Shown piece by piece: positions 12,201-24,200 of a stretch of DNA of 39,402 bases (positions within the stretch are counted from its first letter, which is position 1; each line of letters begins with the position of its first letter). Under the pieces are notes generated by a model. It searched no databases. It had not been told where the DNA came from and saw nothing but the letters and a program-made list of their open reading frames with translations. The stretch comes from Candidatus Omnitrophota bacterium (lineage in GTDB: Bacteria; Omnitrophota; Gorgyraeia; Zapsychrales; Zapsychraceae). Both the position numbers and the translations under genes were made by a program. The stretch is from positions 1 to 39,402 of the forward strand of contig JADFXQ010000012.1 in NCBI GenBank assembly GCA_015233495.1. The letters run 5' to 3'.

Positions 12201-15200
12201 CGCGCCATAGCCTGAGCAATTCTTGACCCGCGTCGACCCGGCGGCGCAACTCGTCTTCCGAGATATCCCGGCCGCGTAATAACGCCATGCGCTCATCCGC
12301 GTAATGAAACAAAATACGATTGATCGTGTCAAACTCAGGCTGTCCATATCCCGGGAAACACCAGCGAAAATCATCGCCCACTCCTTGAAACCAATCTGCC
12401 AGACGATGCTGCTGATCCAGATAATTTTTTTCCTTTAACACTTCAAAAATTCTCTTCTCATCCAAACCCGCGTCGCCGAACGCTCCCCAAGCGACCGTCC
12501 GCGGATGAAAATATCTCCCGCTGCTATTATTGGTATACAAAAACCATTGCGGAAATATCCGGCAAAGCGGACTCTTTTTGGACACATGCATATTCGCCAG
12601 CCAATCGATGATCGGCCGGATTCCCAATCGACGCGCCTCTCGGATGAAATCCTCCCAATCCGCCATAGTCCCGGCGCGGGGATCTATGGCTTCCGGGTCC
12701 ATCATTTCAAATGGCCCTTCTCCCGAAAACATCTCATTCATTAAATAAATAGTCGAAACTCCGGCTTCCGCCAACCTGACCAATTCCCGGGTTAAAACAC
12801 GCAAACCTCTTTCTCCGGTCAAGAGGTCGCGATAATCCCGTACAACAGCTTCATCAATGATCTTTGTCCGACCCGTGAGTTGCCGGTCGCCGGAATGTTG
12901 CGGCACCATGCCAGCGCCCTGGGGCTGACCGAACAATAAACGCAAACCGCGCAAAGTTTCTCCAACGCCGAGCGCCAGTTTGGGACAGCCTTCCGCGTTG
13001 TATTGATCCCCAAGCCGGCACTCGCCATTAAAGATTTCCGCCACCGAACCCAAACAGTCCAATTGGCTGCGCACCCCGTCAAAATACCCCCTTCTGGTTA
13101 ATAGCCGAACAGTTGGCGCAGTACCCAAAACTCGAATAGACGCTTGGATATACGCGGCCATCAGCCACGGTTCCACTGTGCCTTGATGCCGCGCCAAAGC
13201 CCGGCCGTCCCCAAAATAAACCGGCCGATATGCCGGGTCGCGTGTCGATAAAGTTCGCAAACCATAACCGGTCAACAATTGTTGGTTGACCTGGCGCAGA
13301 ACTTGCCGTTCTTGCCTCGGCGTCAACAAGCCAAAGCCCGCCGCGAAAATCTGATTCGGCCGCACGCGTTCGCCTTCGGCCGGATCACCGTCGATAAAAT
13401 CATATAAACATCCCGTTTGCTGATTCCAAAACCGTTGAAAACCCTCCCTGACCTTTGCAGCCAACTGACCCCACACCGCCGCGTTATTACGGTCATCCGC
13501 CAAACTGCGGCTCAGAATAATTAACGCGCGGTGCCAGAGCGCGTTGATCTCCACCGTCTTGCCGCGGCGCGGCGTTACTGATTGCCCTTGGAATTCCGCG
13601 TCCATCCATGTCCGCGCGATAGTCCCGTCTCTCCCGAGATTAGATAACAAACCGTCTTGATCCATATACCCGTATTCCGCGGACATCAAAGCCAGGATGA
13701 TTTCCCGCGCGATATCCCCAATGGTTTCCCCGGCAGGTCCGCCCGGACGCGTTACCGGTTCCGTCAAAATGCCGGCATCCACCCGGTCGATATATTCGCC
13801 GATCGCGGCTATGGCCCACAAACCGGCATCCATATTGTCATAAACCTGCTCTTGCCCGTCGCTGATCCAACTTGGAAGCATACCGCGGCGGACATAGCGT
13901 AAATAATTTTTCATGACTTCCCGAAACAGCATCTGGCCCCACTGGCACACCGCGGGATTATCCAAACACAAACCCGGCAAAGCGCTAAACGTCTGACGCG
14001 CCGAACGATATTGCGCCGCGCCCGCCCGGCGGTCATAATGCGGACATCCGCCAGCCACATCCCAGCCAAACCCATCGTCTTTATAAATAAAATCTTTCAC
14101 GCTCATCCCCAGCCGCCACTGATAATCCGCGGCATCCGCGAGCGGCGAAGCGGCTTTGTCCGGTTCGTCGCGTACAAATCGCGCCAGAACATCTGTCTTA
14201 TCCGCCAACATATACCGGCTCCGCGCCAAAGGCACCTGCGCCGGTGCGCTTGACACCCGCGCCGGACTCGATTGGATCGGCAATCGCCACTCTTCTTGAT
14301 TTATGCCGCGGTTATAAATGTCGCTCAACCAATGCGGCGCGTGGCAAACCGCGTCGATGCTCTCGGCGCCGCCCGAACTTTGGTCAATAAAAGCGGTAGC
14401 CCATTCCAAAGTGAGTGCCGACAACAACGAGGGCAAAACCGTATAACACGCCACCCATTGCGAAACCAAAGAATCCGGCACCCGGTTGGAATAGTCCTCC
14501 GCGGTAAAATGCATGGGCACGCCCCGGTCCGGAAACGCGACCACCACCTCTAAAGCGCATTCCGAGAGCGCGTAACTACGCAGCCGAGCCGCGTTGTCTT
14601 CTCCCAAATTGCCAAAACTAATCTCCGTGTTAAAATAATATTCCTGCCGCTGAAAAGCGCTGGAATTCATAAAGTAAGCGCAAAACGCCAGCGCTACTTC
14701 TATCACCTGTTCCACTACGGCAAAATACGCCGCGGATACCAACGTGTCAGAGAAACGCATGATCTGATCATCGGTTGCTAATCCGAACAGTTGGCGTCTT
14801 TCCCCGCGTTGTACCGCGGCTTCGTCCATAAAATAATCATTGTGGGAGATCACAAATTTCAGCTTCAACCCTCTGTCTAAAACCAAAGTCAACAAAAAAT
14901 ATCCATCCGTGATCTCCAATATCGTGCCGATCTGATATACGAGAGGCTGGACAGTCGGTGAACGCGCCGGCGAAGAAAAATTAATGGTGTCAGATCTCAA
15001 TATCGCATTGGCAGAATCCGCCGGGCTGGCCGCAGTGGCTTGCGCGAAACAGGCTTGTCCTAAAGCAAACAATTGCCGCGTCGCTTTTTTATTTCGGCTA
15101 AACACCCCGGTCCGCATTTGGCTCGCTTCGGTTTTGGACCCGCGGAACCAAAGTTTATATTTCTGCCCGCGGACATCCGTGAAAATAAACGCTAACCCGC

Positions 15201-18200
15201 CGCTGCCGGTTTTACGATTGCCCGGACCTGCCGTAGTGGTGGTTTCTTCGGAATTGATAATTTCTAATGAGTCAAACACCGCGGCCGAAACTCCGCTTAA
15301 AGTGAAACGACCATTGCCGCGGTCTATCTTGCGCTGCGCTACTGCCGCTTCCAGACCTTGCCGAATTTCTTCCCCAGAACGGACAACCGCGCCTTTCGCT
15401 TCAAATTTGTCCTGCATCCGGGAGTACTCCGGCGGCGGCATCTTAAGAATTTCCCACAAACTATAATTCCGCGGACTCGGCGGCAAACCGTTGATCCGCC
15501 GCCGCAGCAGCTGAAATTTTACCCGCAGGATATGCCGGATTTTCTCGGCAACGGTTGTCACCAGCAAAGTTTTAATCGTCTTAAAAACCACCGGGTCCGC
15601 CAAGATGAGTCCGAAGAGAATCGCGGTTAATGTCCCATCCCGGACTTCCGTGCCGCCTAAAATAGTCCCGCCGTTATATCCTTCAAATCCGGCAATCACA
15701 AAATATCCCTCTTGTTCCAACTGCCGCATCCGGTCCGTGACATTCCCTTCGCCTACCTCAACCACCACCACGCGCACCCCGAGTTTTTCACACATATCAA
15801 ACATCCGCAAATCATTCGCGCAGTGGGCCACAATCGCCATCGGTTTATCCTGGCCTTGCTCGTCTTTGGCCTCAGGATAATTTTCTAAATAAGTTTTCAC
15901 CCAGCCGATCATGCCCACTGCGGCCAAATAAGCCACGTCTTGCGGATGCAGACGTTGTACCCGGCCGAGCAAATCTTTGATTACCGTGTTCCCTCTGTCC
16001 GCGTCGCAATCAAAACCCACGCCTAACAACAGATCGACAAACGCCTTTAACACGCCGATTACGTCATTCATGGCCTCGCCTTCCGGTTCGATCTTCCGCG
16101 CGAAATGTCCGACCTCGCTGTTGATTTCCCGGACTTGAAAACCAAACATCCGCATCGCTTCGGCGGCAATCCCGCAAGCGCTGCCGCCATTCGAATCCGC
16201 GGCAATGCCAATCTCACCGGTAAAATCGGCGAGCGCTTCCGAATTTTCGATATGAAACACATTTTGCGCGATTTCGCGGATATACGCTTGAATCGCCCGG
16301 GCCCGATGCGCGGCAACGTTTTTCCCGAAAGAAACGTCCGCGATCCCGCCCACATGCCCGTTAACATAACTATTGACCAAATGCAATAAGGCCAAGCCAT
16401 TGCCCGCTAATCCATCCAACCGCGCCGCCTGCGCCCGCGCAATCACCCGGTTCATTTTTACCGCGTTGAGAATGCCGCCGTTTTGATTCGTGGAATTTTC
16501 TTCCGGTTCCAGATAACCGGTCATATATTTAAAACCATTGTCTTCCTCAGGATTATGCGAAGCGGTGATCATGATCCCGCCGTCCGCTTGCCATTCCCGG
16601 ACAGCCGCCTCCAAAACCGGCGTGGTCACCCGGCCCACGTCAATAATCGTCAATGACGCCTGCTCGGTTTGCGCGGCGATTTTTAAACCAATGATATGCA
16701 GCCAATTCAAAATCCGCGACGTAGGCCGGGGATCATGTCCTATGACAAACGTAAACTCGTCCGGAACAGGCAAACCCCGCCTTAGCGCTGCCTGCCGCCG
16801 CGCCCGTATCTGCTCCACGGCGTAGGCATACGTATACGACAGCGGGATCACTTTTGCCTCGTCGCTGATTCCCGGACCTTCGCCGAATTTTCCCCGCACC
16901 CCGGAGAATGACTCTACCAGCCGCAACCTTGACGCGGCAAACCCGGCCACCACGCCTAAATCTAGACGTTTCACGTTGATCGGTACTTCAGTGAGGATCT
17001 CTAACCTAGCCACCTCCTGAGGATAGGCGGAATGCGCGTGACGGCGGCTGCGCAAATGCGTTTCTTTATGGATAATTTCAAACATGGCTTGGTGGACAAT
17101 GGCAGATAACGCGGCCTGGCAGGCTTCTTCGCTCTCAAATTGCCGGCGGAACCGCGGGAGTACGTTCGCGGAAAAATACACTCGCATGACCCCGCTGCAA
17201 AACTCCGCCAGAATGAATCCGGCGGGCGGCGCCCGGGTCATCGCGCCCGTGATCTCATAAAACGCGCAGGGTTTTGATTCATAAAAACCGAAATCCCGCA
17301 TGAAATCCACAATCGGCGTGAAGCCGCCCGCCGCGATCAAATCTTGCGCTTCTCGCCGCGCTTCCGGATTCAACGCGCCAAAACAAACCGTTGTCTCCGC
17401 CGGACTCCCGGAAGTCTTGCGCATGACGGAAAACGCCTGCGGGAAATAATGCAGCGCGCCCTCGGTAGAACCGGGTTCATCCGCTTCAAAATACACGCGT
17501 AAAATCCGCGGCGATTGCCGGATTTTTTCCTCCAACCCTTCCGGCATGGCTAGGCGAACATATCCCATTTTTTCCAACCGGGGAACATACATTTCTTCCG
17601 CGTCAAACAACACCACATTGGCTTCGTTCGGCAAACACCGCGAATCCAATACGTCCAATAAATCCGTGACCGCGGCTTCACCGATATAACGCGTCACCGC
17701 TTTTAAAAATACGGTGTCCGCCGGCAGAACTCTGTATAAAGCTTGAATCCGCGCCGCAACTTCTTCTCTTTGAAAAGCAATCGTTAAGTCGGCATCAATC
17801 CGCGCCACGCTCTGCGGCCGGATTCCCAACGCGCGTATCCTCTGTTCTACCAGCGATTCGCCGGGCAAATACCCTTTATTGATCCCGATAACCGGAGCGA
17901 ATTTGGAAGGCAGCCAATCCGCGCCAATACACGGGATAATAATCCGGCCGGCCGGGATGAGCCGCGTGACAATTTGCAGTAATAAATCATAAGCGGCAAA
18001 CGCGGCAAAGATCAAACCATCTTCTTCCAAGGTCAAATAATCTGTGGACAAAACCCACGCTTCACTCTGATAGCGCTGGGCCACTGGCCAAGCCGCTTCG
18101 CGCGCCCGCGCCAGCTGGTTGACCAAAGTATTTAAATCGGAAGCCGGAGAAGCAGCTTCGAACCCGGCAGCTGCGGCAAGCGGAAATGCCCTGCCGGACA

Positions 18201-21200
18201 CCTGGCGAAAGAATTTTAAATTGTCAATGGAAGCGTGATTTACTCGGGAAGAAACAACATCGATGAAAAACAAAGCAGTGCCAACCCTATCCAAACCCAA
18301 GCGCAGTCCCGGAACCGGACTGCCGGATTTGCCCGGCGGATGGTCTTTAAATTCTTCCCACAGATGCGGCCGCAAATGTCCAGCGACCGGACTGCCGCCA
18401 ACCATCGCGTTTCCCTGCACGATCAAATCTTTGGGTAAAATCGAACTGATAGATAGCTCTCCCGCCTGCGGATACCCGGCAAAGTTTGCAGCCGCGCCAC
18501 GTGACCCAATCTTAGGAGTCGAAGTCGCCGCGTTTTGAGCAGCGCAAAGCGGCGACGAAGTGCCGAGCCCAGTCAGTTCGGCCGAAGCCGCGGCTTGGGC
18601 CGCGATATTGTGCAGCTCTTCGCCCCACTGTTGTTCACTGCGCGCCGGATAACGGCGAGTCCGCACGGACGCGGGATATTGTAAAATAATTTCGATTGTG
18701 GCCGAACCTTGGTTTACAGGTTGAATGGATATATCCGTAATATTAAGCCGGGTATTTTTTAGCCAAAACGCGTCGAATATCCGAAACAGGCGGCCCATCC
18801 GGTCCGGCACATTAGTGATTTTTAATCGAATAATTTCCACCGGCTCTTCTTCCACCGACGGATCCGCGCTGGCTTCCCGGGCATTTTCCATCCCGCCATT
18901 GATGTTGATTTCCGGAATCGCGCTCAGGCGTTTCACAATACGATTCAGCGTATGAACGTCATGAATTCCCCTCAATTTCATCACAACCTTAATCGGCTTG
19001 CCGCGTTTATCCGGAGATTGATTAACCATCCCTTTTAAACTCCCTTGCTCTTCAAACACCACCCTGGCCAACTGACGCAAAACCCCGGTCCGGTCATATT
19101 TTACCGTAACCATAATTTGCGCGGCTCCAGTGGGAGATAAACGTCCGGATGCGACTCTAAGATGCTCCCGCGTCAAACGGGCTTTAATTTCCTCAACTGT
19201 GATATCGCCATTGCCAATAGCAGCATAGAGCGAGTCAACGTCTCTTAAATCCAAGGAAAACGCTCCCAATAAAGACTCCCGCAGTAACACTGCCTCAACC
19301 CCTTGGGGATCTCGCTCTGGCCCGAGATGTGCGAGCAAAACCGGATCAAGAATTTGCCGGCCTTGGTTTATGGCCTCAACCGTGACAGTCAATTTGCTGT
19401 GAATCCCTAAAGCTTCTTTCAACTCTCCGGCCTTGATCTCAAAAGTCCCGTCGTTGAGCACCTTACGTCCCAATCCCTGAACTAACATTTCCACTGAAAC
19501 CGCGCTGTCTTTTTCCCCGTGACAAACCACGTCTATAAAATCCTCCAGCAAAACATCCGTCGCGCCCGTATCGAGCAAATCCCGCCGCGCCGCCAAAGCC
19601 AGCAAAATCACCCTCCGCAGAATATTCATATACTGATAAAAACCCAATAAATCTCCCCGCCGGATCTCCAAACCGGGACAATCCCGGGTCGCGATCAATC
19701 CTACCGTAATTACTCCATCGGGAACAAATCTCTGCGGCCCGACGGGAAGCCGATCCGCGGCTAACGCGTTAAGCTGCGTGTTGACTGTCGGATAAATATT
19801 TTCCAAGCGCGCCCTATAATCGCCGCGGCTGCTGCGCAATGTCCACAATCCCTGCCCTAACCGCATTTCCACATCATAGGATGCGGGCGACAAATTTGTG
19901 TCTACGCCGCCCATCAACCAGTGGATCCGGTCCGTCTGATAAGCGGCAATCATTTCATATTGGTTCATGCAATATTTCGCTATCCGCCGCGTGGTAATGT
20001 CCCCGACCCGGAAAACCTGCGATACATAATCCTGGAGAAACCCCTGATTGCGCCGTAAAAAGTCCATAATTTTCGCGGCGTGTTCTTTGGCCTGCGCAAC
20101 GAGTCGCTCTCGCTCTTGAGAGTCCAAGGTGACGGAAGGTTCCGTAACCAACTCATCCGGGACCAAATCCAAATCCGAACGCATACTATCCAAACGATCC
20201 GCCAATTTAAAAATCAAAAGCTGAAAATACTCCTGTCCTTTAATCCTGTCATGACTGCGGATAATCCGGCTGAAGAACTCGTAGTCAGACTCATCATTGG
20301 CCTTGTCTTTGGTCACGGCGCGCAACATCGGCTCTAATGCCGGATGATTCGGAAACAATGCCGCCAAGATCGTAAACGGAACCGAAGTATCTTCAAAAAT
20401 ATCATGCATATTGCTCATTGCTAAAATCGCCGCCGAATGCCGCAGACGCTGGGGATGCAAATTGCGAAACTCATAAAACAAAATTTGTGTCGTATGCACG
20501 CAATGAATAAAATACGGCGCCACGCCCAACCCGGCCCGGCGCACCGAACCCTCAAGCTCGTTATAATAAAACTGGTGCGCCAGAAAAGCTAAACAATAGG
20601 AAAGCATAATCAAACGTTGATCCTCCGGCGACTCATACCGCGCCGCGATCGCTGCCTCTTTTTTCCAGCCTTGGCGGTAAGTCGTCCACAGATCCCGGGC
20701 GTTCCAGCAGCGGTAACGCGGATAAGTGATCTGATAACCCCTGTCCCCATTAGACAACCCGGTAAACACCATAGGTTTAACCACCCGCACTCCCCGCACT
20801 TTCTCCCCGATAATGCCCCAGGACCGCGCTCTTTCGGGTATATTGCCGTCCATAGCGTAAAGTTCCAAAGCCATCCCTTTTAAAAGATCAATATCCATCT
20901 CCCGCGCCGGCGATGAAGTGCCGAACCTAATCAGTTCGGCCGAAGCCGTCACGCTTTGAGCGGAAATATATTCCTTTATAAACCAGTCTTTGAAATCCGG
21001 ATGCTGATTTTGAACCCCTCTTAAATAATTCAAAAATTGATTAATCACATGCGCGAAGGAAGGACAAATTTGGCATGATTGCTGCGGCGTGGTATTGGCC
21101 AAAACCGCGTTCCTTTGCCGCCAAATATCCGCGAAAGAATCCTTCCGGTTGCCGTCAAACACGCCGAGTTTCAAACCAGCCGGATGCGTATTGTGATAAC

Positions 21201-24200
21201 ATAAGGAGACATCGCCCCAGGCGCCGACCGCGCCTAATAAATGCGCCGCGTAACAATACTTAAAAGTGGCATCCGTGAATCCGGAACCTTCCCCTAAGTC
21301 CTGACGAAAAACGACCTCCATATTATGTCCCGCATCCAAACACGCCCGTAAAATTTCAGCCCGCACTCCCCGAATAACATCAGGCAAAACATTGTCTTTT
21401 CTATCCAGCCGTAAATCATAACTCAAGTGCAAACGGTCAATCCCTCCCATCTGGTCTAAATGCCGGATCAAATTATAAAAAATATTTTCCCCTCCGCAAT
21501 TACCGTCTTGCATAATATATCCTACGGATATAATCAACGCGGATCGTTGAGCGGTTTTCTTTTGGGCCAATTGTTCCAAATTCTCTGACACCACTTGAAA
21601 CCATCTCCCCTGAGGAATATTCTTAATGCGGGCAAAACTGGCCTCATCATGCGCATCCAAACTCACGACGATATACGCGGGAACCAAACCGGCACACTCG
21701 AGCAGAGCGTCCTGAACATCCGCGTCAAGCAGAATCCCGTTGGTAAACAAAGCGACGCCAAAACCCAACCGCGCCGCTTCCCGCATCCCGGTAATAATGA
21801 CGGCTTTCTCCAAAAGCGACTCGCCGCAAACTCCGGAAAATTTGATTTCTTTGGTTCTCAAATCCTCAGGCACATCCTGGTTTCTCCGGGCGATTTGGCG
21901 AATCAGCGCGACCACATCCTCCTGCGTTAAATTTCCGGACGCGTTGTTGATTCGGAATGCGCCACCGATACAATGCACGCAATTTAAATTGCAGCGGCTG
22001 GTAACCTGTATCTCTACGGTGCGGGGCATAAAATTTAAATCATTTTCTAAAATAGCCCGGATATGCCACTTATAGTTGCGCAGCATGGACCAAGTTTTGG
22101 GCGCGAAATTCTTGGAATGGACAAAACTCTGGTTTATCCGCGCTCGCTGCGCCGCGAAATCCTTGCGCGCCTGCGCCAGCGCCCCGCGTATCAAATTAAC
22201 TGTCAAGGAGCTTGTTGGCATCCCCAAAGAACCCCAAAAATAATCATCGTCGGTTGCTTCCCTATCCATCACCCGGCGCATAAACCGTATCAAAGCAACC
22301 GTCTTTGCGGAATCAAAATGCCGCTCCTCCCCCGCCATACCTTTTAAAATCATATCTCCGGCTTGCGCCAAAATCCCGCGGCTATCCGCGGCCGAGAATT
22401 GCGGCGCCGCGGCCAAAAGAATCAAAGGATAAATATGCAGATCCAGTAAACGCGCGACGTGTTGATAAGCATAATCCGCGGCGGCTGGGGGATAAACGCC
22501 AGACAATATCGCATCTTGATCCCGCCGCGTTTGCTGCGGCACCATGCTCACTAAAACGTCAATCAACAGAGCCGCAACCGGCCGTGACGCTTCGCCCTGT
22601 AAATAAGCCCGAACCGCGTAAAGCCATACTCCGCAACCGCACTCTTCGGATAAAATCGCGGTTATATTTTCCGGGAACCGTTCCCGCAATATATCTAAAC
22701 ATTCCCCAAGCCCATCACAAATATAACTTGCCACCGCGGCATTCACTACAATGCTCACGCAAGCCGCAGAATAATCAAACAGCTTCGGATGCAGATCTAT
22801 CATTAAACCCCGGCGTTCTACCAGCCAGTCATTCGCCGGATTGATCCGCCAAGAAAACCGGCAAGCGATTTCTTTTTCGTCCTTCAATTCCCCAAATGCC
22901 TTTTTAAGGGTGTCCGCGTGGTCAGGGCGCAGACCCTCCATTGCTAAATTTCCAGGATCTGGCGAAGCAATTTTGCCCGAAGAAAATGGCGGCGCAGCTT
23001 CGGCGGCCGGACGCGCGACAATTTGCGGCCAAACAAAATCGGGCGGAGTGTACTCAAACACGGGTTTAGCAAGCCGGAATATTCGGCGCGGCTGAACCGC
23101 CGGGCTGGATACCGGTGAAACGGTTATCCCCCCAGTTTGTCTCCAGCGCTTGACCAAATCCTCAAACTCCGCCGGCGGCAAAGCGAACGTCCGCAATTTT
23201 TCTTCAATATTCGCCTCGGTCATATTCGCATATTCTTCTTCGTTCCCGGCGAGGGTGCAGCCAATGGCGTCGTGCACACCCGCCCCGCCCAAACTGAACT
23301 GCCTGCGTTCGCGGCTGCGCGGCAACACATAAAGCTTTTTCCGCATCAGCCATAAAGAAGACGGTATATTTTCCCGGCGCATCAAGGCCAGTAAACCCGC
23401 CGCGGCTCGGGTAATGTCCCTGGAACACGGCCCCTTTATCACGACGCCCGATATGGGATAATCGTATAACCGTGCCACCGCTGCGCCGCCCGCATAACCA
23501 AAAACCTCATAAGCAAAATTTTCAATCGCGGCCATCTCCCGAATATAATACATTTGGAAATGCAGATGGTTGATCGTTGCCCAAGCGCCCCAGCCGTTAA
23601 ACCCAAAACGCAAATCATTGTCTTGACTGATCGCAAAAAACAGGTAAGCCGCGCGCAAAGCCGGTAAATCGGCAAATTGCGGATGACAAAGCAGCGGGTC
23701 CGGCAAAAATATAAAATTATAAGGAATGACCGGACAATAATTATTGTACACGGATAAATGCCGATCCTGAGCGAAAATATCCGCCAGCCTTTGTAACGGA
23801 GTCTGCTCGGTAATCTTTAAGAAATCATTGGTCCGGCCAAAAGGTTCATAAACCGGATTCTCGTCACGCCGGGCAGCGCCCAGATCAACGCGCGCCGGAT
23901 TCCAAATCGCCGTATAACGGCCCACTGGTTTGGAATACACCTCCAATTTGGGATGTTTATACGCGCCCTGTTCCCAACGTAAATCCCATAAGCGGCACAA
24001 TTCGCGATCCAAGCCGGGTTGACGCAAATCTTGCCGCGCCAGCCGCGCCGTCCCGTCCGCGTTGAGCCCGAGCAAAAAATGGACTGTGCCCTCCAGGGGT
24101 GAAGAGCTATCGCTATCCTGGTATAACCCGGCGCCTTTTGATGCCGCCGCATTTATGTATTCCCAATCCAACAAAGGCCGGATACAGCGCTCAAAATATT

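Noticed and set aside
17056-17070. HKETH as an active HExxH zinc-protease motif
   Set aside because: The glutamate is not adjacent to the first histidine (HxExH rather than HExxH), so no catalytic claim is made.
22090-23090. A specific enzymatic function for the helical region between the radical SAM and VTC2-like domains
   Set aside because: No motif I can name; left unassigned.
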